Assembly (NCBI RefSeq): GCF_004369205.1
Contig: NZ_QFGA01000001.1
Coordinates: 2,232,001-2,296,000 of the forward strand
DNA length: 64,000 bases
From: Pelotomaculum schinkii
GTDB lineage: Bacteria > Bacillota > Desulfotomaculia > Desulfotomaculales > Pelotomaculaceae
Direction: 5' to 3'
The stretch's first letter is position 1; every line of letters begins with the position of its first letter. Position numbers and translations under genes: made by a program. Of the stretch, positions 1-8,919 are shown one piece after another. The notes below the pieces were generated by a model, which was not told where the DNA came from, made no database searches, and saw only the letters and a list, made by a program, of their open reading frames with translations.

Positions 1-658
1 CGCGGCCGGTCAACCTGTTTCCGGTGACGCCCCTCGCTGTGGCGGCCAGATTGGTCAACGGACGCAGGGCATAGCGGATGACCAGATATATCAGTCCGAC
101 CGCTGCCAACAATACCGCCAGGCCGCCGGCAAAAAGCAGCAGGCGCGTCCGCGCCAGTGAGACGTCAACACTAGACATTGAAGCACGGACCTCCAAAGCG
201 CCCTGAACCAGCCCGCTGCTGTTAATAACCGGCGACAGGTAGACCAGCTCTCTCCCTGCCGTACCGGTCCGGATTTGGCTCAGGCTTTTGCCTTTCATTA
301 CCGCCGACAGAAGTGAGGGCTGCAGAGGTATCGCGTCTTCCAATGACTGGCTGTTGTTTGCCGACGGTTGGCCGTTTTGATTATATAACCGCACTTCAAG
401 CCCCTGGGCTTCCAGTTCCTGCATCAAATCGGCGGCAGACGAGTACAGGTCTTCACGCAGCGGGGAGCGCAGACCGGCGCAATACTCCAATAACGGTTCC
501 GCCTGAACACGCAGCTTGGCTTCGGCTATCTCCATTAAATCGGCTTTCAACTCGGCATAGGCCAGCAGGCCGTAGACCAGCAAAAGCAAGGTTAAAACCA
601 AAAGCAGCCCCAGTGCCAGGCGGGCACGCAGGCTGTGCAGATATTGGGGAACATTCAC
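1..658 (-). CDS. Sensor histidine kinase, N-terminal part (runs off window)
   Basis: Open from a GTG at 658 to the window edge (219 codons), so only the sensor half is present. Translation shows a first membrane helix at about residues 12-34, an extracytoplasmic segment of about 120 residues, a second helix and the beginning of a HAMP linker (ALRPLTNLAA). The GTG overlaps the TGA of the response-regulator gene by 4 bases, the usual coupling of a two-component pair. The kinase core lies outside the window, so the histidine box was not seen. The signal is unknown. Confidence 0.85.
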   Translation of the reverse strand, partial: MNVPQYLHSLRARLALGLLLVLTLLLLVYGLLAYAELKADLMEIAEAKLRVQAEPLLEYCAGLRSPLREDLYSSAADLMQELEAQGLEVRLYNQNGQPSANNSQSLEDAIPLQPSLLSAVMKGKSLSQIRTGTAGRELVYLSPVINSSGLVQGALEVRASMSSVDVSLARTRLLLFAGGLAVLLAAVGLIYLVIRYALRPLTNLAATARGVTGNRLTGR

Positions 659-1344
659 GTCTTCACTTCCTCCAGGACATAGCCCGCGCCCCGTACCGTA
701 CTGATCAGCTGTGGTTCACCAAGCTTGCGGCGCAGGTACCCGATATACACCTCAACGACGCTGGCGTCCCCTCCAAAGTCATAGCCCCAAACATTTTGCA
801 AGATGGTCTCTTTTGGCAGGACCTGATGCGGATGCTGCATGAACAGGTGGAGGAGAGCAAATTCCGTAGGGGTCAAAGCCAGGCGCAGCTGTCCGCGGCG
901 GGCCTCACGGCGGGAAGGCCACAGGCGTACATCGGAGAATTCAAGCACATCTTTGTTATAAGCTTGTCCCCGCCGGCGCAAGAGAGCCTCCAAGCGGGCC
1001 AGCAATTCTTCAAAGTGGAACGGCTTGACGAGATAATCATCTGCCCCGGACCTCAGGCCGGCAACCCGGTCAGCCACCTCGTCTTTGGCGGTAAGCATCA
1101 GGATGGCCGGGTCTGCCAGTGTGCGAAGCCTCTGGCAGATTTCCGGGCCGGAAGTATCGGGCAGCATCCAATCCAGTATTACCACATCGGGCGGCGCCAC
1201 CCGGGCACGTTCAAACGCCAGGCCGCCACTGACGGCGCTATCCACGGCATACCCTTCATAGCGTAGTCCCAGGGAAAGAAAATCAATTATCCCGGGGTCA
1301 TCGTCAACTATTAAGACCCTAAATTTGGGCGCTTCAATAGACAC
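655..1344 (-). CDS. OmpR/PhoB-family response regulator
   Basis: Receiver domain at about residues 7-120 with the acidic pocket (IVDDD), the phospho-acceptor Asp in VVILDWMLPD and the Lys of YLVKPF, followed by a winged-helix DNA-binding domain ending STVRGAGYVL. I chose the GTG at 1344 because it has a strong site (AGGGGGGAG, 4-5 bases upstream); longer readings from 1389 lack one. The gene is the first of a two-gene operon with the adjacent sensor kinase. It resembles the second regulator in this window (39.2-39.9 kb), including the VWGYDFGG stretch, so the two are paralogues. Target genes are not known. Confidence 0.93.
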   Translation of the reverse strand: MSIEAPKFRVLIVDDDPGIIDFLSLGLRYEGYAVDSAVSGGLAFERARVAPPDVVILDWMLPDTSGPEICQRLRTLADPAILMLTAKDEVADRVAGLRSGADDYLVKPFHFEELLARLEALLRRRGQAYNKDVLEFSDVRLWPSRREARRGQLRLALTPTEFALLHLFMQHPHQVLPKETILQNVWGYDFGGDASVVEVYIGYLRRKLGEPQLISTVRGAGYVLEEVKT

Positions 1345-1486
1345 GCTGCTCCCCCCTATGCATTTCATCCAACTATCAAGTACTAACATCTATGTATTCT
1401 TCTACAGACTGTAAATTACCTGGTTAATCGTTCAGCCAAAAACAGTTTCTACAGCTGCAGCGCTATGGCATAATGCGGCCGGGTAC

Positions 1487-2323
1487 TTACAATATTGATT
1501 CCAAACATGCCAAGGCCTCTCTGGCTGAACTGAAGCCATCTTTTTGACTTAAAAGCTTTTGCAGAAACACAATAAACTGTCCGGAGAGAGGAAGTACTTC
1601 CTGCCAGGACAGCTCAAACTGGGACTCATCCTCCACCCAGGTGGTAAAAAGATCGACAGCGGCGACGCCAACTCCAAAAAGGTCGCTGCGCGGCGAAATT
1701 TCCCTGCGCAACAGTTTATATGTCTCAGGGCCAGGTATCTTCTTTAAGGAGGGAAGTTCTTTGACTTTTTCAGGCGCCCTCTTTTCGGATCCGACGGCGG
1801 CGCTAAATTTATATTGCAACGGGTCAGGACAAAAAACAAACTGAGCCGGATCTAGAAATCTGGCATAGCCAAAATCAATCAGAAATACCTGTTTATCTTT
1901 AAGCAACAGGTTGGAGAGACGCACATCCCGGTGGATGACGGCGTTTTCCTTCTGCGCCGGACGGTGCAGCCCATTGAGGATGGAAAGAAGCTGCAAGACG
2001 ATACCCTTGACCTCTGCCTCGTGAAAACGGCGGCCTATATCAAGGATGGAACTCAAAGGCAGTCCATCGATATGCTCCTGGACAATATAATGGACATCTC
2101 CTGCCGTAAAAGCCTCCACAAAACCCGGTACGCGCGGGTGAGCAATCCGTCTGAGAATTTCCGACTCCAGCTGAAAAGGTAAAATACCGGAATTTCGCTC
2201 ATCCTTGATCAAAGCTTTAATGGCATAGCAGCGCCCTTTGCGCCTGGCTCTGATTACAACCCCATAGCTTCCTTTACCAAGAAAATCTTCTATCTCATAA
2301 TCTCTGATCCAGGGATGTTCCCT
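1487..2323 (-). CDS. Ser/Thr protein kinase domain, in frame after a TGA, no usual start codon
   Basis: Eukaryotic-type protein kinase fold. The glycine loop LGKGSYGVV and the ATP-binding Lys of YAIKAL are encoded at about 2213-2280, the catalytic loop is HRDVRLSNLLL, and the metal site is DFGYARF. The frame continues directly from the zinc-ribbon gene, separated only by its TGA at 2324-2326, and the 37 codons after that TGA contain no ATG, GTG or TTG. The first possible start, TTG at 2212, lies after the catalytic lysine and would give an inactive kinase. The most likely reading is a zinc-ribbon/kinase fusion interrupted by a nonsense codon, a sequencing error, or a read-through event. The kinase domain itself looks intact. 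Confidence 0.8.
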   Translation of the reverse strand, partial: REHPWIRDYEIEDFLGKGSYGVVIRARRKGRCYAIKALIKDERNSGILPFQLESEILRRIAHPRVPGFVEAFTAGDVHYIVQEHIDGLPLSSILDIGRRFHEAEVKGIVLQLLSILNGLHRPAQKENAVIHRDVRLSNLLLKDKQVFLIDFGYARFLDPAQFVFCPDPLQYKFSAAVGSEKRAPEKVKELPSLKKIPGPETYKLLRREISPRSDLFGVGVAAVDLFTTWVEDESQFELSWQEVLPLSGQFIVFLQKLLSQKDGFSSAREALACLESIL

Positions 2324-2632
2324 TCAGGAAGAAAAGAGATTACCCAGAAAACCCCTGCGGTGACGACGTTTGTGTGAACTGCTGCCATAGTGATGGCCGT
2401 GTGAATATTGAGGCTGGTTGGTATTTTGCGGATAATGCTGCGGAGGCTGTGCCGGAATATTTTGGTTTGGCCTGCCTTTTAATGAAGCGCCGCAACCGGG
2501 ACAGAAAACCCAGGTGGGATCAGCCTGTTTTCCGCATGAGGGACAGTGCGGATTTTTTGTTGTTGCCGTGCCACAGTGAGGACAGAATTTAGCATCTTCC
2601 TGCAGGGATTTCTGACAATTAGGGCAATTCAT
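2324..2632 (-). CDS. Double zinc-ribbon protein (N-terminal part of a zinc-ribbon/kinase gene)
   Basis: 102 residues beginning MNCPNCQKSL. Three CxxC knuckles are visible (CPNC, CPHC, CPSC) plus CPGC, forming two zinc ribbons. They are followed by a Pro/Gln/Asn-rich linker and a basic stretch (HKRRHRRG). The start is preceded by AAGGAGG at good spacing. Zinc ribbons of this kind are common N-terminal modules of bacterial membrane-associated or kinase proteins. The reading frame continues past the TGA into a kinase domain. A four-box 11-bp repeat array lies about 110 bases upstream, which suggests regulation by a PhoB-type response regulator. Confidence 0.8.
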   Translation of the reverse strand: MNCPNCQKSLQEDAKFCPHCGTATTKNPHCPSCGKQADPTWVFCPGCGASLKGRPNQNIPAQPPQHYPQNTNQPQYSHGHHYGSSSHKRRHRRGFLGNLFSS

Positions 2633-2740
2633 ATAAAAACCTCCTTATTTTTGAATTCCTTAGAATAAATACTCCGCCGGCAAGGGCGCCACTTGACAGG
2701 GTTGTCCAGCCTTTTTTCCATTTTAAGTATACCCCGGCCG

Positions 2741-2779
2741 ACTGAAAATTAGCTGAGAATAAGCTAAGAGAATGCTAAG
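2741..2779 (-). promoter_or_regulatory. 11-bp-period direct-repeat array (4 boxes)
   Basis: On the minus strand the boxes read CTTAGC, CTTAGC, CTCAGC and TTCAGT, each separated by exactly five bases. The same pattern lies upstream of four other minus-strand genes in this window. Tandem hexamers at 11-bp period are typical of OmpR/PhoB-type response-regulator binding. The two leftmost boxes are the most divergent of the set. Confidence 0.65.
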
Positions 2780-2931
2780 AGATCCTCTCCCCTGATTATT
2801 ACTGTAGTTTTTAACCACAAAGAAGCCCCGCGTTCAACGCGAAACCTCAAATATGATCAAGAAAGACTAATGCTAAATACCTCGATGACAATCTCTAAGC
2901 CGGTCACCTGCTCATGAGTTATATTTTTTAC

Positions 2932-3137
2932 TTACTTTTAGCGATGTTCTCAACCTTCTCGTTAAGGTAAACCCATCTTTCCATCTTCTCATTAAAGTCG
3001 TTTTTCCAGATCTTCCTTGTCAATTAATAATTGCTGCAGCAGAACATAGTCGGAAAAGGATTCATTAATTTTAGTCATTAAATTTTTAAGCTTGTCTTCA
3101 TGCTCAGCAACATCTATTTCCGCATATTCTTTTTACT
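2932..3137 (-). pseudogene. Remnant of an ABC-F ATPase C-terminus
   Basis: Two minus-strand frames together encode a charged coiled-coil tail: first EIDVAEHEDKLKNLMTKINE... up to DKEDLEKRL with a stop, then, in another frame, NEKMERWVYLNEKVENIAK before TAA at 2932. The pattern of Glu/Lys/Leu heptads and the MERWVYLNE motif match the C-terminal arm of Uup/YfmR-type ABC-F proteins. A frameshift near 3000 and the absence of the ATPase domains show it is dead. No other gene occupies 2780-3156. Confidence 0.6.
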
Positions 3138-3156
3138 CATAAAAGGCATACCACCA

Positions 3157-3193
3157 ATTAGGCCGGGCCCTTCAAAAAGGCCCGGCCTAATTA
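3157..3193 (-). terminator. Strong intrinsic hairpin after the betaine transporter operon
   Basis: A 14-bp perfect stem (AATTAGGCCGGGCC and its complement) with a 9-base loop sits just beyond the stop of the substrate-binding protein gene. No long T run follows on the minus strand. Confidence 0.75.
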
Positions 3194-3207
3194 CCAAATT
3201 ATTTTAA

Positions 3208-4083
3208 TTATTTTCCAGTCCACTCTTTTACTTTGTCCTGGTTTGCTTCGACCCACTTGGCAGCAGCCTCTTCAGGCTTCATACCGTTTTCAATGTCCAG
3301 CATCACGGCTCCCATGTCGGATGCCTCCCAATGAAATTTGTCCAGCACTGCATACACTTCAGGTTTATCCTTTTGCAAGCCCTTGCGCACAATAGTGTTG
3401 ATATATTCTTCCCCACCGTAAATATTCTTGGGATCCTCCAAATATTTCAGATCCCACTTGGCAAACTTCCAATGGGGCGTCCAGCCGGTAACTACAATCC
3501 AATCCTTATTATCCTCAGCCTTTTTCAGTGCGGCTACCATGCCGGCACTGCTGCTGCTTTGTAATTCATAGTTCAGGTCATAATCCTTAATCGCCGTTTC
3601 CGTAGCTATCATAATACCGGCACCCGGCTCAATACCGGTTATTTTACCTGCAAATTTGTCCTTTACACTATTTAATTCCTCAATAGAATTAATCGTCACA
3701 TATGCCGGTACCACCAGCCCAATCTTGGCCCCCTCTAAATTGGGCCCCAGGTCTTCGATCTTGTCTTTTACGTTTGCATAATAATCCTTGTGAGTAGACG
3801 GCAACCATGCTGCAACGATGCCGTCAAAATTGCCTTCCCCCACGCCAAGCCACATGGCAGCAGCATCAACTGCAGTAATTTTTACTTCATAGCCCAAATC
3901 TTCCAATACTTTTTTCACGACATTGGTGCTTGCGATCTCAGAATCCCACTGAACGTAGCCAAGTTCTACCTGACCCTTTGCGCCTTGGTCTTGCTGTGAC
4001 GCCTTCTGCCCGCAACCGGTTACTATCCCGGCCAACAACACTGCTACAGCCAGCAAAACAATCAACTTCAATGCCCTCTTCAT
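3208..4083 (-). CDS. opuAC: Glycine betaine/proline betaine ABC transporter, substrate-binding lipoprotein
   Basis: 291 residues with a lipoprotein signal peptide: basic start, hydrophobic core, lipobox VTGC with the acylated Cys near residue 24. The mature part has the OpuAC/ProX-type pattern (VELGYVQWDSE, WLPSTHKDYY, GIEPGAG, GWTPHWKFAKWDLKYLEDP) with many Trp and Tyr residues as expected for a quaternary-amine cage. The start has GGGGAGG upstream. It is the last gene of a three-gene operon with the permease and ATPase and is followed by a strong hairpin. Role: binding of compatible solutes outside the membrane during osmotic stress. The exact substrate is inferred from family. Confidence 0.92.
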   Translation of the reverse strand: MKRALKLIVLLAVAVLLAGIVTGCGQKASQQDQGAKGQVELGYVQWDSEIASTNVVKKVLEDLGYEVKITAVDAAAMWLGVGEGNFDGIVAAWLPSTHKDYYANVKDKIEDLGPNLEGAKIGLVVPAYVTINSIEELNSVKDKFAGKITGIEPGAGIMIATETAIKDYDLNYELQSSSSAGMVAALKKAEDNKDWIVVTGWTPHWKFAKWDLKYLEDPKNIYGGEEYINTIVRKGLQKDKPEVYAVLDKFHWEASDMGAVMLDIENGMKPEEAAAKWVEANQDKVKEWTGK

Positions 4084-4176
4084 TTTTAAAATCCTCCCCT
4101 TCGTTTAAATTTATTTATATAAGCACCTAAACACCACAGCCTGCAAAAAAAACATTAATGGCTGGGGTGCTGGGAA

Positions 4177-5019
4177 CTACGATTTTATCTTCCTCTTTTC
4201 GCCATAACTTTGGGTAATCCGGTCAAGGATCATGGCCATGATCACAATGGCCAACCCCCCTTCAAAGCCTTTAGCGATATCAAGCCGTGAGATACCGGCC
4301 AGCACTTCAGAGCCCAGGCCGCCGGCTCCAATCATAGCGGCAATAACCACCATGGAAAGGGAAAGCATGATGCATTGGTTGATACCTGCCATAATAGTGG
4401 GTAATGCCAGAGGTATCTGTACCTTGATAAGCTTTTGCCATTCCGTGGAACCAAAGGCTGTTGCAGCCTCAACCAATTCCAACGGCACTTGCCTGATACC
4501 CAGTCCGGTAAGCCGAATACAAGGCGGCATGGCGAACACCACCGTAGCAATCAGACCGGGCACCTGGCCCAAACCGAAGAAAAGTACCGCCGGGATTAGA
4601 TACACAAAAGACGGCATAGTCTGCATTAAATCCAGTATAGGCATCGTTATTCTGTGCGCCAAATTGCTGCGGGTGGTCAGGATGCCTAATGGTACACCCA
4701 TTATCAGGGCCAGAACGGTAGCTACAAGGACCAGAGCCAGTGTTTCTACTGAAGGTCTCCATAATTCCATATTATAGATCAAGTAAAGGCCAACCGCAGT
4801 ACCCAAAGCTGTCTTCCAGTTGGATATAAACCAAACCAGTGCAAAAACCAGGATCACAACCAATATCGGGTGTACGCTTAATATGGCATGTTCAATAACG
4901 GTAACAATTTTTTCGATCACCAGCGTTACTAAATCAAAAACCACACCCAAATTATCCTGCGCCCATTGTACGAGTATCTCTACCCACAAACCGATCGGGA
5001 TTTTAGGTAACACTACCAT
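4177..5019 (-). CDS. opuAB: Glycine betaine ABC transporter, permease
   Basis: 280 residues with six or seven hydrophobic segments and the binding-protein-dependent permease signature around residues 190-215 (EAATAFGSTEWQKLIKVQIPLALPTIMAGINQ), typical of ProW/OpuAB. The start is preceded by AGGAGG about five bases upstream and lies inside the last 17 bases of the ATPase gene, so translation of the two is coupled. It forms the channel for the lipoprotein-bound solute. Confidence 0.92.
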   Translation of the reverse strand: MVVLPKIPIGLWVEILVQWAQDNLGVVFDLVTLVIEKIVTVIEHAILSVHPILVVILVFALVWFISNWKTALGTAVGLYLIYNMELWRPSVETLALVLVATVLALIMGVPLGILTTRSNLAHRITMPILDLMQTMPSFVYLIPAVLFFGLGQVPGLIATVVFAMPPCIRLTGLGIRQVPLELVEAATAFGSTEWQKLIKVQIPLALPTIMAGINQCIMLSLSMVVIAAMIGAGGLGSEVLAGISRLDIAKGFEGGLAIVIMAMILDRITQSYGEKRKIKS

Positions 5020-6205
5020 TCATCCCTCCTTTCCTGACCATTCCTGCCAGCACCGAGCCCTTAACCAAAATCCCCATTAGTTTATTGTCTTCACGGGTTA
5101 CTGCCACGGGGAACCTGGAATCGGCGATGATCGGAATAATCTCAATAATCGGCGTATCCATATTCACTTTCGGGATATCTTTATAAATAATGTCCATGAA
5201 ATTTTCTTTTTGTTCTTTTACTAACTGTACCAAGTCTTCGACAAGAACAATCCCGATAAGCTTTCGGTCTCTGGACACTACAAAAATACTGGATATGCCA
5301 TGCTCTTTCATAAGTCGTAAAGCAACACGTGGACCGTCCTTCAAAGATACGACAGGAACCGGGGCTTTCATGACACCCTCAGCCGTCAGCACCTTGGATC
5401 GATCCACGTCTGCGACAAACTTTTCTACATAATCATTGGCCGGATTGGTAAGAATTTCTTCAGCTGTCCCAGTTTGTACTATCGCTCCGTCATTCATTAG
5501 AGCAATGCGGTCACCGATTCTCAGTGCTTCATCAAGGTCGTGGGTAACAAAGATAATCGTCTTGTTCAGGGAGTTTTGCAATGATAGCAGCTCTTCTTGC
5601 ATCTCTTTGCGGATGAGCGGGTCCAGGGCGCTGAAGGCCTCGTCCATGAGGAGAATATCCGGGTCGTTGACAAGCGCCCTGGCCAGTCCTACCCGCTGCT
5701 GCATACCTCCACTGAGCTGCGTAGGCATACTGTCTTCCCAGCCTTTCAAGCCCACCACCTCCAGCATTTGCGCTGCCTTTTCCCGGCGCTTTTCCAGGGA
5801 AACTCCCTGGATTTCAAGACCGTAAGCCACGTTATTCAATACTGTGCGATGGGGAAATAAGCCGAAACGCTGGAATACCATGCTTATTTTCTTCCTGCGT
5901 ATTTCTCGCAGCACTTCCGGTTTAGCTTTGGTTAAGTCCTGACCGTCTATGTCAATGGTCCCACTGGTAGGTTCAATGAGGCGATTTAGACACCTCAACA
6001 AAGTTGATTTCCCACTGCCCGACAGTCCCATGAGGACGAAGACCTCACCTTTATTCACATGGAAGTTTATATCGAAAACTCCGACTGTCTGACGGGTCTT
6101 TCCCATAATCTCACTTTTACTGCAACCCTCCTGGAGCATTTTAAGTGCCTCTTCTGGATGGTCGCCAAATATTTTCACCAGGTCTTTGACTATGATTTGA
6201 CTCAT
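5003..6205 (-). CDS. opuAA: Glycine betaine ABC transporter, ATPase with tandem CBS domains
   Basis: 400 residues. Walker A GLSGSGKST at about residue 60, signature LSGGMQQRVGLARAL, Walker B ILLMDEAFSALDP and the H-loop THDLDEAL are all visible. The C-terminal 120 residues form two CBS domains, which in OpuA-type transporters sense ionic strength. It is the first gene of the operon. AAGAAGG precedes the ATG. An AT-repeat stretch at 6285-6301 lies in the promoter region. Confidence 0.93.
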   Translation of the reverse strand: MSQIIVKDLVKIFGDHPEEALKMLQEGCSKSEIMGKTRQTVGVFDINFHVNKGEVFVLMGLSGSGKSTLLRCLNRLIEPTSGTIDIDGQDLTKAKPEVLREIRRKKISMVFQRFGLFPHRTVLNNVAYGLEIQGVSLEKRREKAAQMLEVVGLKGWEDSMPTQLSGGMQQRVGLARALVNDPDILLMDEAFSALDPLIRKEMQEELLSLQNSLNKTIIFVTHDLDEALRIGDRIALMNDGAIVQTGTAEEILTNPANDYVEKFVADVDRSKVLTAEGVMKAPVPVVSLKDGPRVALRLMKEHGISSIFVVSRDRKLIGIVLVEDLVQLVKEQKENFMDIIYKDIPKVNMDTPIIEIIPIIADSRFPVAVTREDNKLMGILVKGSVLAGMVRKGGMNGSVT

Positions 6206-6336
6206 TCTAGACCTTCTTTCATTATTATTCTTTTGCTGTCCTCCTCCAGCAACTTACTTGTTCATCTTAAGTTGGCAGCTAGTTATATTATATATATATA
6301 TTTCTTGGCTTGTCCAGGATAAGAAGTTGAGTAATT

Positions 6337-6355
6337 AAAAAAACCCTGTCAAGGG
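6337..6355 (-). terminator. Short intrinsic terminator after the helicase gene
   Basis: On the minus strand a short stem (CCCT, loop TGAC, AGGG) is followed by a run of seven T. The stem is only four to five pairs, so this is a weak call. Confidence 0.4.
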
Positions 6356-6396
6356 ATTAGTCACCAAGCAGAGTTCATTTTTGGTTATATGCTGGT

Positions 6397-8382
6397 TCAT
6401 TTTTTAAGAAAGCCGCAAAGATCGCTCAGTCTGCCAACCACTCCGGCTCCCGCCGGCAGCGCTTCCCGTACGACCTGTTCCCAAGGCGTCCCCTGTACCG
6501 GCTCCAGAACGGCGATCACACCCCGGTCATCCGATTTCCGGATCAGCCTGCCGCAACCCTGCTTCAATCTCAGGCCCATTTCCGGATAGTCCACCGCAGT
6601 CAGCGGATTGAGCCCTTTTTCTATCGCCTCGTGACGCCTTGCTTCGATCAACGGGTCCCTTGGCGGAAAAGGCAGTCGCCAGACCACAAGGAGAGACAGT
6701 GCGGCGCCAGGCACGTCAATTCCCTCCCAGAACCCTGAGCCGACGAGCACCGATGAGACTTCCTCGCGAAACCTGCGGACCAGATATCCCCGTTCGGCGC
6801 GATCCTCCCATAGCAACTCAAAGGGTAGCTGGTACTCCTTGAGGCCCTTGCGAAGCTTTCGCACATCGGATGGAGCGCTGGTAAGCACCAATGCCCGCCC
6901 TCCAGAAAGCTTGAGCAGTGAAACCAGCCGTTTCAAGGCCAGGGGAAACCAGGTTGCTTCGTCACCTGGAGGCAAGCGCCGGGGCAGATAAATCAAAACT
7001 TGCTTCTCAAAATCGAAGGAACTATCTACAGACGAGCCCGACGGCTCCTCTAAACCAAGAGTGCGCGCGAAGTAACTGAAATCGCCTCCGGCGCTTAAGG
7101 TTGCGGAGGAAAACACTACAGGAATTTTTTTTGCAAAGAGGCGTGTCCTTAACAGCCTGCTTAAGTCCCTGGGCACAACCCAGAAGCTCCTGTCCACCCG
7201 GTCAACCCAGACGATGGCCTCTTGACCCCTATTACGGTAAAATCTGGCAAGCGCCGCCGTCGTCCGCTCAATTCTGGCTTCAAACGCCTGCAGCTGAGCG
7301 GTGGATAGTGACTCGAGGTGCAGCTCCTGTTCGTACTGCAACTCTACGTATAAGACATCCAGAGCCCGCCGCAAGGCGCCGGCCGCTTCAAGCAACTCAT
7401 CGCCTACCTGGACGGCAAGCCTGTCCGTTCCCTCATCCTGGCTCGCCGCCTCGTAAAGCGTCTTGAAGAACTTGGCGGTGGCGCTTCTCATGGCAAAAGT
7501 AATGGAAACCAGGGAGGTCCTGGCTCCCTGGATTTGCTCGAGCAGGGAAAGCATGCTGTCGATGTCCTCCTTGACCACCTGCTGGCCGGCCCTCATCGCT
7601 GCCGGAAGCATCACTTTGTGCCCTTCGTCAAGAATTACCGCTGCATAGTCTGGCAGGAGAGGCAGCTTACCGTCAGCGATTCGTTCGTCACGCGTCCACA
7701 GATCTTCAAAAAATATGCCGTGGTCACAGACGATCAGATCCCGGGCCGGCCGGTAATGCTCTCTTGCCTTGACAAGCTTGCAAAAGCCCCGTGAAGAACA
7801 TACCTCGCAAGACTCGGTCTCGTCCCAGGCGATTTGCGCCCACACCCGGTCGGATACTTGCGGCATCTCGGAGCGTTCACCCCGCTTGGTCACCTCGGCC
7901 CAGCGCACAACTTCTTCAAGCGCTCTGCCTGGTTGTCCCAGGGGCTGGTTTACAAGCCGGTTAACTCTTTCATCACAGATATACTGGCGCGGATCCTTTG
8001 CCATGCGGACATCAAGGTCCAAGTTGAGCAGGCGCGACAGCGTTTCGATATCTCCTCCGGACCCGACAAGCTGTTCCTGGAGCGCCGTTGAAGCGCATGC
8101 AATCACCACAGGCTTGCCGGTAAAGCGGGCGTAGGATATGGCCGTCAGCAAGTAGGCAAAAGTCTTGCCGGTACCGAGTCCGGCCTCCGCGAAGTGTACC
8201 TTCCGCCTGCACACAGCGTCGGCAAGCTGAAAAGCCGTGAAGATTTGTTCCTCACGGATTTCATAGCCATGGTCCGGCAGGACATCGTAGAACACATGTC
8301 CGATCCACCCGGCAAGCCTGGCCGGAAATTCATCTTTGCTGTGGTACTCAAAAGGCGCTTTGGGTCTGAAAATAGCGCACAA
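6397..8382 (-). CDS. DinG/Rad3-type ATP-dependent DNA helicase
   Basis: 661 residues of the XPD/DinG superfamily 2 group. Walker A is EAGLGTGKTFAY near residue 67, the Walker B box is ILDEGHK (a DEGH variant of DEAH), and motif VI-like GCGRLIRKSDDRG is near the C-terminus. A cysteine cluster (C-x-n-CEVCSSRGFC) between motifs I and II fits the FeS domain of this family. The best start is a TTG at 8382 with GGAAGGCGG upstream. There is no N-terminal exonuclease domain, so it resembles E. coli DinG/YoaA more than the B. subtilis fusion. Probable role: unwinding of damaged or R-loop DNA. Confidence 0.85.
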   Translation of the reverse strand: MCAIFRPKAPFEYHSKDEFPARLAGWIGHVFYDVLPDHGYEIREEQIFTAFQLADAVCRRKVHFAEAGLGTGKTFAYLLTAISYARFTGKPVVIACASTALQEQLVGSGGDIETLSRLLNLDLDVRMAKDPRQYICDERVNRLVNQPLGQPGRALEEVVRWAEVTKRGERSEMPQVSDRVWAQIAWDETESCEVCSSRGFCKLVKAREHYRPARDLIVCDHGIFFEDLWTRDERIADGKLPLLPDYAAVILDEGHKVMLPAAMRAGQQVVKEDIDSMLSLLEQIQGARTSLVSITFAMRSATAKFFKTLYEAASQDEGTDRLAVQVGDELLEAAGALRRALDVLYVELQYEQELHLESLSTAQLQAFEARIERTTAALARFYRNRGQEAIVWVDRVDRSFWVVPRDLSRLLRTRLFAKKIPVVFSSATLSAGGDFSYFARTLGLEEPSGSSVDSSFDFEKQVLIYLPRRLPPGDEATWFPLALKRLVSLLKLSGGRALVLTSAPSDVRKLRKGLKEYQLPFELLWEDRAERGYLVRRFREEVSSVLVGSGFWEGIDVPGAALSLLVVWRLPFPPRDPLIEARRHEAIEKGLNPLTAVDYPEMGLRLKQGCGRLIRKSDDRGVIAVLEPVQGTPWEQVVREALPAGAGVVGRLSDLCGFLKK

Positions 8383-8622
8383 AGAAAAGCCCGCCTTCCA
8401 ACGTTTTAAGGCTATGATGCCGAACGATATTACTTCGCTGCAACGGTCAATTATCCCTCTACTGTGAAATCAAATATAAGTTCCCGTACAGTGTGTCATA
8501 CGCTGATCAGCAGTTGCTGTCTTTCCCACTGCTTGCTTTCTACTACCATTTTTTCCTTTTTTGGCTTCATTCAACCGGTTCCAGTTGATACAAATAATCA
8601 GGCCAAGATACAAAAATGATTA

Positions 8623-8658
8623 AAGGAGCTATCGCTGCTAAAGCGATAACCCCTCCTT
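8623..8658 (-). terminator. Intrinsic terminator of the glycosyltransferase operon
   Basis: Hairpin AAGGAG..TATCGCT / AGCGATA..CTCCTT immediately beyond the stop of the last gene. The remaining DNA up to the helicase start (8383-8622) holds no gene I can support. Confidence 0.6.
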
Positions 8659-8670
8659 CATCTCACATCT

Positions 8671-8919
8671 CTATGTTGTTTGCTGTTGCGTTACAGGTAT
8701 ATTTTTCTTTGTTATAGCAATATCGTATAAAACTTTAACAAGGTAACCGAACAACAGCATATTCAGAAGTGAAGTGATTACCAGCGCGGGACTATAAGGC
8801 GCTGCATGGACTCCTTTACTCGTCCAATAGAGAATATAATGGGTATTCATATAAACGGTAGCGCTGAACCCGGCAGATAACAGGAGCAGCCTCTTATCCT
8901 TTTCAAGAAATTTCACCAC
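8671..8919 (-). CDS. Small membrane protein of unknown function
   Basis: 82 residues with two hydrophobic segments (about residues 11-30 and 43-66). It begins at a GTG that overlaps the end of the GtrA gene by 17 bases, so it is probably translated with it. I do not recognise the family. Its position as last gene of a membrane glycosyltransferase operon suggests an accessory role in lipid-linked sugar transfer, but nothing in the sequence proves it. Confidence 0.6.
   Translation of the reverse strand: MVKFLEKDKRLLLLSAGFSATVYMNTHYILYWTSKGVHAAPYSPALVITSLLNMLLFGYLVKVLYDIAITKKNIPVTQQQTT

Noticed and set aside
1487-2632. Selenocysteine at the TGA of the zinc-ribbon/kinase gene
   Set aside because: I saw no SECIS-like stem right after the TGA and kinases are not known selenoproteins; a nonsense mutation or error is more likely.
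6285-6301. AT dinucleotide run upstream of the betaine transporter as a phase-variation repeat
   Set aside because: Only about seven AT units outside a coding frame; too short and too common to claim switching.
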